From positions 1 through 19,511 of the forward strand of contig JAFUWR010000390.1 of NCBI GenBank assembly GCA_017471125.1: a stretch of 19,511 nt of DNA, in the 5' to 3' direction. Numbering within the stretch: the first letter of the stretch is position 1; every line of letters begins with the position of its first letter. The notes beneath the pieces are model-generated. The model did no database searches. It saw only the letters and a program-made list of their open reading frames with translations, and was not told the origin of the DNA. Source of the stretch: Clostridia bacterium. GTDB taxonomy: Bacteria > Bacillota > Clostridia > Christensenellales > Aristaeellaceae. Positions 1 through 7,682 of the stretch are shown here, in pieces. A program made the translations under genes and the position numbers.

Positions 1-1
1 G

Positions 2-2431
2 ACCCCGGCGGACCAGGTGCGCCGAGAGGTGCCCGCCCCCGGCGACGTGGTCATCCTGCTGGGCGGCCGCACGGGGCGCGACGGCTGCGGCGGCGCGACC
101 GGCTCCTCCAAGGCCCACACCGAGGCGTCCCTCGAGACCTGTGGCGCGGAGGTCCAGAAGGGCAACGCGCCCGAGGAGCGCAAGCTGCAAAGGCTGTTCA
201 GGAACCCCAGGGCCGTCTCCATGATAAAGCGCTGCAACGACTTCGGCGCGGGCGGCGTGTCCGTCGCCATCGGCGAGCTGGCCGACGGCCTGGACATCGA
301 CTTAAACAAGGTCCCCCGCAAGTACGAGGGCCTGGACGGCACAGAGCTGGCCATCTCCGAATCCCAGGAGCGCATGGCCGTGGTGCTGGCCCCGGAGGAC
401 ATGGCGGCGTTCATGGCGCTGGCCGACGGCGAGAACCTCGAGTCCACCGCCGTCGCCACCGTCACCGCGTCGCCCCGGCTGGTGATGCACTGGAACGGCA
501 GGATCATCGTGGACGTGAGCCGCGATTTCCTCAATTCCAACGGCGCGCCCAAGCGCACGGACGTGGTGGTCGAAAAGCAGTCCGCCGCGCCCGAGAAGGA
601 TACACAGGACTTCGCCGGGGCGATGAAGGCCGCGGTCAGCGACCTCAACGGCTGCTCCCAGCGCGGTTTGGCCGAGCGCTTCGACAGCACCAACGGCGCG
701 TCCAGCCTGCTGATGCCCTTCGGCGGCAGGCGGCAGCTCACCCCCGCCCAGGCGATGGCGTCCCGGGTGCCCGTGGAGGGCGCGGAGAGCGACACGGCCA
801 GCGTCATGGCCTACGGCTTCGACCCCATCGTCAGCGAGGCCAGCCCCTATCGCGGCGCGTACCTGGCCGTGGTGCGGTCCATCGCCAAGCTGGCCGCCAC
901 CGGCTGCGGCATGGACAACGTGCACCTGACCTTCCAGGAGTACTTCGAGCGCATGAACAGCGCGACGGCCTGGGGCAAGCCCCTGTCGGCGCTGCTGGGC
1001 GCGCTGGACGCGCAGCTCGACTTCGGTGCGGCGGCCATCGGCGGCAAGGACAGCATGTCCGGCTCCTTCGAGGACATCCACGTGCCGCCCACGCTGGTGT
1101 CCTTCGCGGTGGGCGTGTGCCCGGCGGACGACATCCGCTCCAACGCCTTCACCAGGGCCGGCTCCCCCGTCGCCCACCTCAAGCCCGCCGTCCGTGAAAA
1201 CGGCCTGCCCGACCCCGAGAGCCAGAAGGCGCTGTTCAATGATGTCGCCGAGGGCCTGAAGTCCGGCCGCTACCTGTCCGCCTGGTCGCTGGGTCGTGAG
1301 GGCGTCGCGCCCGCGGCGTTCAAGATGGCCATGGGCAACGGCTTCGGCGTACAGTTCAACGCGGGCGTCGACCTGTTCCACTCCAACGCGGGCGAGTTCC
1401 TGGTGGAGTGCGCCAGCGCAGATCATGACGATGTGGTCGGTTATGTGACCGCCGAACGGGTCTTTGCCTGCGGCGGCGACAGCGTGACCGCGGAGGAATT
1501 GGAGGCGCTGTACGAGGGCAAGCTGAACGACGTGTTCCCCGCCACGGTGAAGAAGGACTACCCCGCCCCGCAGACCTTCACCTACGAGGCCAAGACCCGC
1601 GTGGCCCCCGCCGTAAAGGTGGCGAAGCCCCGCGTGCTCATCCCCGTGTTCCCCGGCACCAACTGCGAATACGACACCGCCCGGGCGTTCATCAAGGCCG
1701 GTGCGGAGCCGGAGGTCATGGTCATCCGCAACCTGTCCGCGCAGGCGGTATCCGAGTCGGCGGAGGCGTTCGCGGCGAAATTGGCACAGAGCCAGATCGT
1801 GTTCATCCCCGGCGGCTTCTCCGGCGGCGACGAGCCGGACGGCTCCGGCAAGTTCATCGCGGCGTTCTTCCGCAACCCCGTGGTGCGCGACCAGGTCCAC
1901 GCGCTGCTCAAGGGGCGCGATGGCCTGATGGGTGGCATCTGCAACGGCTTCCAGGCGCTGATCAAGCTGGGCCTGGTGCCCTACGGCGAGATCCGGGAGG
2001 CCGACCAGTGCGTGGAGGCCACGCTGACCTTCAACGACATCGGCCGCCACCAGTCCAGGCTGGTGACCACCCGCGTGGCGTCGAACATGAGCCCGTGGCT
2101 CATGAACGCCAAAGTCGGCGGCGTGTACACCGCGCCCATCTCCCACGGCGAGGGCCGGTTCATCGCCTCGGACGACTTCATCGCCAAGCTCGCCCAAAAC
2201 GGCCAGATCGCCACCCAGTACTGCGACCTGGACGGCAGGCCCACCATGGACATCCTGTTCGACCCCAACGGCTCCTGCCAGGCCATCGAGGGCATCACCT
2301 CCCCCGACGGCCGGGTCTTCGGCAAGATGGCCCACTCCGAGCGCGTCGGCTTCAACGTGGACCTCTATAAGAACGTCCCCGGCGATTACGACATCGGGAT
2401 GGTCAGGAGCGCGGTGGAATACTATAAATAA
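2..2431 (+). CDS. purL: Phosphoribosylformylglycinamidine synthase, 5'-truncated by window edge
   Basis: This is the C-terminal part, about 810 residues, of a large single-chain FGAM synthase. The enzyme makes formylglycinamidine ribonucleotide from FGAR, glutamine and ATP in the fourth step of de novo purine synthesis in the cytoplasm. The reading frame is open to the left edge, so the first visible GTG at 17 is internal. By comparison with the usual length of roughly 1250 residues, about 430 N-terminal residues lie outside. Visible signatures are GGRTGRDGCGGATGSS near nt 60-110, FGAGGVSVAIGELADG near 240-290, and the second synthase-domain motif GGKDSMSG near 1040-1063. The C-terminal class I glutamine amidotransferase domain runs from about 1635, with FPGTNCEYD, the nucleophile Cys in GGICNGFQ (TGC at 1940-1942) and the His in SHGEGRF (CAC at 2144-2146). 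The catalytic set looks intact. Regulation cannot be seen because the promoter is outside. Confidence 0.97.
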   Translation, partial: TPADQVRREVPAPGDVVILLGGRTGRDGCGGATGSSKAHTEASLETCGAEVQKGNAPEERKLQRLFRNPRAVSMIKRCNDFGAGGVSVAIGELADGLDIDLNKVPRKYEGLDGTELAISESQERMAVVLAPEDMAAFMALADGENLESTAVATVTASPRLVMHWNGRIIVDVSRDFLNSNGAPKRTDVVVEKQSAAPEKDTQDFAGAMKAAVSDLNGCSQRGLAERFDSTNGASSLLMPFGGRRQLTPAQAMASRVPVEGAESDTASVMAYGFDPIVSEASPYRGAYLAVVRSIAKLAATGCGMDNVHLTFQEYFERMNSATAWGKPLSALLGALDAQLDFGAAAIGGKDSMSGSFEDIHVPPTLVSFAVGVCPADDIRSNAFTRAGSPVAHLKPAVRENGLPDPESQKALFNDVAEGLKSGRYLSAWSLGREGVAPAAFKMAMGNGFGVQFNAGVDLFHSNAGEFLVECASADHDDVVGYVTAERVFACGGDSVTAEELEALYEGKLNDVFPATVKKDYPAPQTFTYEAKTRVAPAVKVAKPRVLIPVFPGTNCEYDTARAFIKAGAEPEVMVIRNLSAQAVSESAEAFAAKLAQSQIVFIPGGFSGGDEPDGSGKFIAAFFRNPVVRDQVHALLKGRDGLMGGICNGFQALIKLGLVPYGEIREADQCVEATLTFNDIGRHQSRLVTTRVASNMSPWLMNAKVGGVYTAPISHGEGRFIASDDFIAKLAQNGQIATQYCDLDGRPTMDILFDPNGSCQAIEGITSPDGRVFGKMAHSERVGFNVDLYKNVPGDYDIGMVRSAVEYYK

Positions 2432-2451
2432 TATCACAGGGCAATACAAGG

Positions 2452-2479
2452 CCGGGGGCGTCCGTTCGGACGCCCCCGG
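2452..2479. terminator. Hairpin between convergent purL and the Cys/His repeat gene
   Basis: A perfect 12-bp GC-rich stem (2452-2463 with 2468-2479) with a GTTC tetraloop lies 20 bp after the purL stop and 13 bp from the stop of the opposing gene. Its position suits a bidirectional terminator. Neither strand has a strong T-run after the stem, so intrinsic termination may be weak or factor-assisted. Confidence 0.7.
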
Positions 2480-2492
2480 TCATCTATACCCA

Positions 2493-5400
2493 TCAGTCGG
2501 AGACGCTGGTGGGTGGGTTGCAGTACGGGCAGGCCTTATAGCCCCAATCCTTGGCGTACTGCAGGGTGATGCTCGTGCCGCTCTTCATCTTGGTATCGGA
2601 GCAGCGGGAGGACTTGTGGTAGTAGAAGTAGTAATCGCCGTCCAGGTCCACGTACACCTTGGTATCGCCGCTGGCGGAATACTTGTCGGTAGACACGGGG
2701 GCCTTGCTGTAACTCGTGGACTTGGCGGTGACGCCCGCCTCCTCCACCAGCTTGCTGATCTCCTTGATGTCGGACTTGGACAGATTGCCGTCGGAGAGGT
2801 CGCTGGCGGAGATGCCGCTGTTGTACAGCTTGGCGCAGGTGGAGCACATCTTCTTGCCCAGCGCCCTCGCCACGGCCAGCGTGCCCGACTTGGCGTTGGA
2901 GCTGGCGTGGAGCTTGTAGTAGTGGTAGTACTTGTCGCCCGAGGACGAATACACCTTCATGCTGGCAGTCTTCATGCACTTCGGGCAGGGCTTCTTGCCG
3001 TAGTTGAGCGCCGTCTCCAGGGTGATGTGGCTGGGGTTCTCCAGGCCGGAGCAGTCGCTCTTGGAGTGGTAGTACGTGCCGCTGACGGTGGCGTACACCT
3101 TGATGCCGGAGGTGCCGGACTTGTAGGTGTTGGTGCTGGTCAGCGTCTTGGTCTTGGTGACGCAGTACGGGCACGCCTTGTAGCCGTAGGCCAGCGCCGA
3201 GGCCAGGCTGCCGCTCTTGGCGCCCGTGCCCGCGTGGGTCTTGCTGTTGTGGTAGTACTTGCCGCCGCGGGTGGCGTACACGGTGCGCCGCGCCGACGCG
3301 CAGCACTTCGGGCAGGCGGTCTTGCCGTAGTTCATGGCGGTCTCCAGGGTGACGCGGCCCGCGTTGGTCATGCCGGAGCAGTCGCTGACTCGGTGGTAGT
3401 ACTTGCCGTCGGCCCGGGCGTAGACGTAGATGCCGGACTTGCCGCTGGTGTAGGTGTGGCTGTTGACCAGCTTGGCCTTGGCCGCCTCGATGGAGGCCAC
3501 GGTGGACGCGCTGGCGGTGGACGCGGACGAGGCGTTCTTGCCGATGCAGTAGGAGCAGGCGGTCTGCCCGAGCATCAGCGCCTGGGCCAGCGTGCGCTTC
3601 TCGCCGTTCTTCAGACCCGACTTGGTGCAGACCGGCGCGGAGTGGTAGTGGTCGCCGCCGGAGGTGGAGTACACCGTGCGGTTGGCGGCGCTGGCGCAGG
3701 TGGGGCACGCCTTCTTACCGGCGTTGATGGCCTGCTTGAGCGTGATGCGGCTCGCGCCCTTCATGCCGGAGCAGCCGTTCTTCAAGTGGTAGTAGGAGCC
3801 CTCCCGGGTGGCGTAGACGTAGGTGTTCTTCGCCGTCGCCTTGGCGCTGATGGTCGTGGTCCCCGTGTTGGAGGACGCGGAGGAGGACGACTTGGAGCTG
3901 CTCGACGACGAGGACGACGAGGACGAGCCGCCGGACGTGGTCTTGCCGGAGGAGGAGGACGAGGAGGAGGAATCCGCGGCGGCGGTCAGCGCCGTCTCGT
4001 CGATCTTCGCCCTGGCCTTCGCCATGGACGTGGTCTCGCTCCAGCAGCGCGGGCAGCGCTTGTAGCCCTGGGAGATGGCCTCGGCCATGGTGCCCGACGT
4101 GGCGGTGGTCATGCCGGAGCAGGTGGCGTAGCTGTGGTAGTACTTGCCGGACTTGGTGCAGTAGACCACGGTGTCCGCGTCGGAGGCGCACTTGGGGCAC
4201 GCCTCGCGGTTCTGCAGCAGCATGGACTTCAGCGTGTAGCGCTGGGCGTCCTTCATGCCGGAGCAGTTCGGGTCGGTGTGGTAGTACTTGCCGTTGGCGG
4301 TGCCGTAGACGTAGGTGCCGTCGTCACCGGCCTCGGCGGCCTGCTGGAGCTGGCTGGCCGTGGGCAGCGCGCCGCTCTTGACGCAGACGGTGCACCGGCT
4401 CTTGCCCATGACCATCGCCTCGGCCAGCGTGACGCCCGCCGCGCCGGTCATGCCGGAGCAGGTCTTGTCAAGGTGGTAGCTCTTGCCATTCTTGGTGCAG
4501 TACACCGTGGTGCCCGCCGCCTTGCAGCAGGTGGGGCACGCGCCCTTGCCGGCCAGCAGCGCGTCCTTCAGCGACCCGCGGGTGGCCCCGGACATGCCGG
4601 AGCAGTTGGCGGTCATGTGGTAGTACTTGCCGCCGGAGGTGGTGTAGACGCTGATCTTGCTCTTGTCGGTGGTGGAGGACGTGATGAAGATCACGTCGCC
4701 CTCCTTGGTGCTCTTCTGCTCGCCGGTGACGCAGACCGGGCAGGCGGTCTTGCCGCGCAGCTCGGCGGCTTCCTTGGTGATGGAGGTCGCGCCGGTCATG
4801 CCCTGGCAGTTCTGGTCGGTGTGGTAATACTGGCCGGTCTGGGTGGCCCAGTAGGTGGTGGTGTCGCCGCCGGTGGCCGCGCCGATGCAGACCGGGCAGG
4901 CGGACTGCTTGCGGTTGTTCTCGGCGACCTCCTTGGGCACGCGGGACACGGACACGCCCTCGTCGATGTTCGTACAGGTGGCGCTCGAGTGATAGTACAG
5001 GCCGGTGGCCGGGCTGTACACGTAGGCCGACGCGCTCAGCGCCGCGCTGGCGGCGTCCACCAGCGGCGTGGGCGAGGGCTCGACCTCGGCGGTGCCGTCC
5101 GCGGTGATGCCGGTGGTAGTGCCGTCGGTCAGCGGGGTGGCCTCGGGCTCCAGCGCCTCGTCGCCGCCGGTGGTGCCCTCGGACGACGTGTCGTCCGTGG
5201 TGGTGCCGCCCACGTTGTCCACGGTCAGGTCAAGGCCCGCGTCGCCGTCATTGTTGCCGAAGTCCAGCGTGGTGACGGTGGAGGTGGGCGCGAGGGTGAT
5301 GGTGGCGTCCTGGGTGGCGTCCTGGGCCCCGCCGAAGATGGCGGAGAAGATCAGGATCAGCGCCACGACGAACCAGATCGCGGACGCCGCGGTCACGGCG

Positions 5401-6008
5401 ATGCGCACGGGCTTGTCGAACTTGTTGCGGCGCCACAGCAGGTAGATGCCCAGCGGCGGGAACAGGAACAGCAGCAGGTAGGTGACCCAGTCGTTCTCGT
5501 CCACGTACTGCATCAGCGGGCTCTCTTCGGCGGGGTAGTAGCCGTCGTCGTAGTTCTCGCCCGCGTCCTCGTCGGAGTAGCGGTCGTCGTACTCGCCCTC
5601 GGGCGCGTAGTCGTCCCCGTCGTCGTAGTAGCCGCCGTCGCCGTCGTCGTCGTAGCCGTTGTCGTCGTACCCGGCGTCGTCGTCATAGCGGTCGTCGTAG
5701 CCGTCGTCATCGTACCCGGCGTCGCGGTCATCGTAGCCGTCGTCGTAGCCGGGGTCGTCCGCGTAGCCGTCGTCGTAGCCCGGGTCGTCGGCATAGCCGT
5801 CGCCGTCCCGGTCGTCGTAGCCGTCGTCATAGCCGGGGTCGTCGTAGCCGTCCGCCCCGTCCATCGCGTCGTTTTCTTCTATTATATCTTCATCCGCCGA
5901 CTGCTTCCTGCCGCCGAACAGGCGCTTGATCTCCCCATCGCCCCAGCGATAGTCGAGACCGTCCTTCGACAGCTTGAACCTCAGCTTTCCAATCGCGTGC
6001 GTCGCCAT
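2493..6008 (-). CDS. Membrane-anchored protein with 13 Cys/His (putative zinc) repeats; function unknown
   Basis: This encodes 1171 residues with no function I can name. The ATG at 6008 is chosen because a GAGGGG Shine-Dalgarno (6018-6023) precedes it by 9 nt and a promoter lies at 6103-6131; longer in-frame starts overlap that promoter or lack a ribosome site. Order: a basic N-terminus (1-40); an Asp/Tyr/Gly-rich acidic tract (about 50-158); hydrophobic segments at about 175-192 (containing a PP kink) and 203-227 separated by WRRNKFDKPVR; a Thr/Ser/Gly/Pro-rich stalk (228-328); then thirteen repeats of about 40 residues (329-1163), interrupted by a poly-Ser linker (680-713). The repeat consensus is VYxTxxGxYYHx4C, then a TLxxAxxxG stretch, then ACPxC, giving likely His-Cys-Cys-Cys metal sites. 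The arrangement resembles the zinc-binding N-domain of Ada (IYC..C and PCKRC), which is inference from pattern only. Whether the repeats face outward is not settled; the stalk and the two hydrophobic segments make it likely. Confidence 0.9.
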   Translation of the reverse strand: MATHAIGKLRFKLSKDGLDYRWGDGEIKRLFGGRKQSADEDIIEENDAMDGADGYDDPGYDDGYDDRDGDGYADDPGYDDGYADDPGYDDGYDDRDAGYDDDGYDDRYDDDAGYDDNGYDDDGDGGYYDDGDDYAPEGEYDDRYSDEDAGENYDDGYYPAEESPLMQYVDENDWVTYLLLFLFPPLGIYLLWRRNKFDKPVRIAVTAASAIWFVVALILIFSAIFGGAQDATQDATITLAPTSTVTTLDFGNNDGDAGLDLTVDNVGGTTTDDTSSEGTTGGDEALEPEATPLTDGTTTGITADGTAEVEPSPTPLVDAASAALSASAYVYSPATGLYYHSSATCTNIDEGVSVSRVPKEVAENNRKQSACPVCIGAATGGDTTTYWATQTGQYYHTDQNCQGMTGATSITKEAAELRGKTACPVCVTGEQKSTKEGDVIFITSSTTDKSKISVYTTSGGKYYHMTANCSGMSGATRGSLKDALLAGKGACPTCCKAAGTTVYCTKNGKSYHLDKTCSGMTGAAGVTLAEAMVMGKSRCTVCVKSGALPTASQLQQAAEAGDDGTYVYGTANGKYYHTDPNCSGMKDAQRYTLKSMLLQNREACPKCASDADTVVYCTKSGKYYHSYATCSGMTTATSGTMAEAISQGYKRCPRCWSETTSMAKARAKIDETALTAAADSSSSSSSSGKTTSGGSSSSSSSSSSSKSSSSASSNTGTTTISAKATAKNTYVYATREGSYYHLKNGCSGMKGASRITLKQAINAGKKACPTCASAANRTVYSTSGGDHYHSAPVCTKSGLKNGEKRTLAQALMLGQTACSYCIGKNASSASTASASTVASIEAAKAKLVNSHTYTSGKSGIYVYARADGKYYHRVSDCSGMTNAGRVTLETAMNYGKTACPKCCASARRTVYATRGGKYYHNSKTHAGTGAKSGSLASALAYGYKACPYCVTKTKTLTSTNTYKSGTSGIKVYATVSGTYYHSKSDCSGLENPSHITLETALNYGKKPCPKCMKTASMKVYSSSGDKYYHYYKLHASSNAKSGTLAVARALGKKMCSTCAKLYNSGISASDLSDGNLSKSDIKEISKLVEEAGVTAKSTSYSKAPVSTDKYSASGDTKVYVDLDGDYYFYYHKSSRCSDTKMKSGTSITLQYAKDWGYKACPYCNPPTSVSD
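2520..5024 (-). repeat. Thirteen tandem coding repeats of an H-x4-C ... C-x2-C module
   Basis: Repeats occupy residues 329-374, 385-426, 454-494, 502-542, 566-607, 615-655, 729-771, 779-821, 860-902, 910-949, 970-1011, 1019-1058 and 1117-1163 of the encoded protein. They fall into pairs: from repeat 3 to repeat 12, the two members of each pair are always separated by exactly 7 residues, whereas pairs are separated by 20 to 73 residues. In repeats 10 and 12 the Cys of H-x4-C is replaced by His. All thirteen keep the final C-x2-C. Confidence 0.92.
3870..3971 (-). repeat. Poly-Ser linker within the repeat protein
   Basis: Residues 680-713 are almost pure Ser with a few Gly, Thr, Lys and Ala. 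The codons are mixed TCC, TCG, AGC and TCT rather than one triplet. The linker separates repeats 6 and 7 and probably acts as a flexible spacer between two halves of the repeat region. Confidence 0.85.
5535..5861 (-). repeat. Asp/Tyr/Gly-rich low-complexity coding repeat
   Basis: Residues 50-158 are built from variants of DDGYDD, YDDPGYDDGYADDP and similar units, so the segment is strongly acidic and Tyr-rich. At the DNA level it is a degenerate triplet-based repeat (GAC/GGC/TAC mixtures) and could change length by slippage. It lies N-terminal to the hydrophobic segments. Confidence 0.88.
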
Positions 6009-6102
6009 AGTCGTATTCCCCTCATTGATTTCACGCATCGAGATCTTATCGCCCGGGGCGGTTTGGGCCCACCTTGGGCGCATGCTACTAAATGCCATTA
6101 CA

Positions 6103-6131
6103 AGCATACATCATATATAGCCCGATGTCAA
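6103..6131 (-). promoter_or_regulatory. Sigma-70-like promoter for the Cys/His repeat gene
   Basis: On the minus strand a perfect -35 TTGACA (6131-6126), a 17-bp spacer and a -10 TATGCT (6108-6103) are present. Predicted transcription begins near 6096, giving a leader of about 88 nt before the ATG at 6008. Confidence 0.7.
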
Positions 6132-6237
6132 TCCGTCAGAGGCGAAAAATCGAAATTTTGCCACAATTTATCGTAATACAAACGACATATATCGAAATAT
6201 TATTGAAAAAAATATACCGAAACATCACAATCTGGCG

Positions 6238-6266
6238 TTGCCTGCCGAGGGGCGTTGTGCTATAAT
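6238..6266 (+). promoter_or_regulatory. Sigma-70-like extended -10 promoter for the CapA-like gene
   Basis: The -35 is TTGCCT (6238-6243), the spacer is 17 bp and the -10 is a perfect TATAAT (6261-6266) preceded by TGC, which makes an extended -10. It is followed by a leader of about 45 nt and a GGGAGG ribosome site (6304-6309) seven bases before the ATG at 6317. The two divergent -35 elements are about 107 bp apart across AT-rich DNA. Confidence 0.8.
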
Positions 6267-6316
6267 ATAGACATAATTTTGCGGAATCGTTACGAAGGTT
6301 CCCGGGAGGTAATACT

Positions 6317-7618
6317 ATGTCCAAACCGGTCAAAGGCTTGAGGATCGGCGGCTACCGCATCACGCCGCTGGGCCTGGTCACACTGGGAATTTTATTATTG
6401 ATACTTTTGGGCGTGATCGGCGTGGTGGTGTTCAATCCCTTCGGCGGCGCGGACCGGGTGGCCCCGGAGCCGACGCCCACCCCCACCATCGACCCGGAGC
6501 TGATAACGCCCACCCCGTCGCCCACCCCGACCCCGTCGCCCACGCCGGAGCCTGAGCCCCGCAGCGCGACGATACGGTCCCTGGGCGAGATCGCCATGCA
6601 GAACAACCTGCTCAAGGCGGCCACCACCGACGGCGAGAACTTCGACTTCACCGACATGTTCTCCTACGTGACCGAGAGCATGGGCAAGGCCGACTTCACC
6701 GTGGCGGACGTCGAGGGCACCCTGGGCGGCACGGCCAAGATCTCCGGCGGCGACACGATGATCACCCCGCCGTCGCTCATCCAGACCCTTCAGGACTGCG
6801 GCGTCGACATGCTGACCATCGCCAACGACCACGCCCTGGACGGCGGCGCGGACGAGCTCAAGGGCACCATGACCAACCTCAAGCAGGCGGGCATGGACTA
6901 CATCGGCGGCGCGCTGTCCGCGGACGAGAAGAAGCAGCCCGTCATCAAGAACATCAACGGCATCAACGTGGCCTTCCTGGCCTACACCGACTCCCTGAAC
7001 GGCAAGGAGAAGAAGAACAAGGACCTGTTGAAGTTCGGCATCAACCTGGTCACCAAGTCCGACCCCACCAACGACATCAAGGCCGCCCGCGAGGCCGGCG
7101 CGGACATCGTCGTGGTGTACATGAGCTGGGGCAAGATGCTCAAGCGCGACATCACCGACGACCAGAAGAAGATCGGCAAGGTGCTCATCAAGGCCGGCGC
7201 GGACGTCATCATCGGCTACGGCCCGCATGTGGTCCAGCCCGCCATGTGGGTGGACGCCCCCGCGGACAAGGAGGGCAACGTGCACCGCACCCTGGTGGTC
7301 TGCGCCACGGGCAACTTCCTGTCCGACCAGCGCGACCAGTACGCCGACTCCGGCATGATCTTCGAGTTCACCATCCAGGAGACCGGCTCCGCCACCGGGC
7401 TGTACACCATCACCAATCCCACCTACATCCCCACCTACGTGTGGCGGGCGCAGGGCGAGACGGACAACTACGTCTACCACACCATGGCCGTGGGCCAGTG
7501 GCTGGAGGAGCAGCCCGAGGGCATGTCCTACGGCACCGACGTCACCCGCATGCGGGAGGTCTGGGCCGAGGTGCAGAGCGTCATGGGCACCGACGTGGCC
7601 ACCGTCGCGGCGGAATAG
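6317..7618 (+). CDS. Membrane-anchored CapA/PgsA-like metallophosphatase-fold protein, divergent active site
   Basis: The protein has 433 residues. A single hydrophobic anchor (about 16-40) is followed by a Pro/Thr-rich stalk (about 50-82) and a CapA-type domain (about 85-375), which would sit outside the membrane. CapA-family proteins take part in poly-gamma-glutamate or capsule-related synthesis and have a calcineurin-like fold. Family landmarks are recognisable in order: SLGEIAM (88-94), DVEGTLGG (131-138), ANDHALDGG (169-177), YMSWGKM (268-274), GYGPHVVQP (300-308) and CATGNFLSD (329-337). Compared with the usual GD, NLEGPL, NNHxxD, HWG, GHHPH and SLGNF motifs, several metal ligands are changed (GD to GE, NNH to NDH, HWG to SWG, GHHPH to GYGPH). 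Fold membership is therefore clearer than catalytic activity. Poly-glutamate synthesis genes (CapB, CapC) are not visible nearby. Confidence 0.85.
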   Translation: MSKPVKGLRIGGYRITPLGLVTLGILLLILLGVIGVVVFNPFGGADRVAPEPTPTPTIDPELITPTPSPTPTPSPTPEPEPRSATIRSLGEIAMQNNLLKAATTDGENFDFTDMFSYVTESMGKADFTVADVEGTLGGTAKISGGDTMITPPSLIQTLQDCGVDMLTIANDHALDGGADELKGTMTNLKQAGMDYIGGALSADEKKQPVIKNINGINVAFLAYTDSLNGKEKKNKDLLKFGINLVTKSDPTNDIKAAREAGADIVVVYMSWGKMLKRDITDDQKKIGKVLIKAGADVIIGYGPHVVQPAMWVDAPADKEGNVHRTLVVCATGNFLSDQRDQYADSGMIFEFTIQETGSATGLYTITNPTYIPTYVWRAQGETDNYVYHTMAVGQWLEEQPEGMSYGTDVTRMREVWAEVQSVMGTDVATVAAE

Positions 7619-7633
7619 CAATACACAAAATCG

Positions 7634-7663
7634 CATCGCCCCGCACGATCGTGCGGGGCGATG
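7634..7663. terminator. Perfect 30-bp palindrome between the CapA-like gene and mutY
   Basis: Two exactly complementary 15-base arms meet without a spacer (7634-7648 and 7649-7663), starting 15 bp after the CapA-like stop and ending 19 bp before the mutY ATG. RNA would form a very stable hairpin. No T-run follows, so it may attenuate or process the transcript rather than terminate it fully, or the DNA palindrome may be a protein site. Confidence 0.6.
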
Positions 7664-7682
7664 TCATGAACGGGGGTCACCA

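Noticed and set aside
302..2449. Minus-strand open frame of 715 codons opposite purL
   Set aside because: It is antisense to a well-conserved gene, rich in His/Gly/Val/Leu without any domain, and explained by the strong third-position GC bias that removes stop codons.
6009..6107. N-terminal extension of the repeat protein to the ATG at 6107
   Set aside because: The extension would start inside the -10 box of the predicted promoter and has no ribosome site; the ATG at 6008 has both a good spacing and a Shine-Dalgarno.
2616..6176. Plus-strand open frame of 1186 codons opposite the Cys/His repeat gene
   Set aside because: It is low-complexity Val/Gly/Ala sequence mirroring the repeats; the minus-strand frame has coherent motifs, a promoter and a ribosome site.
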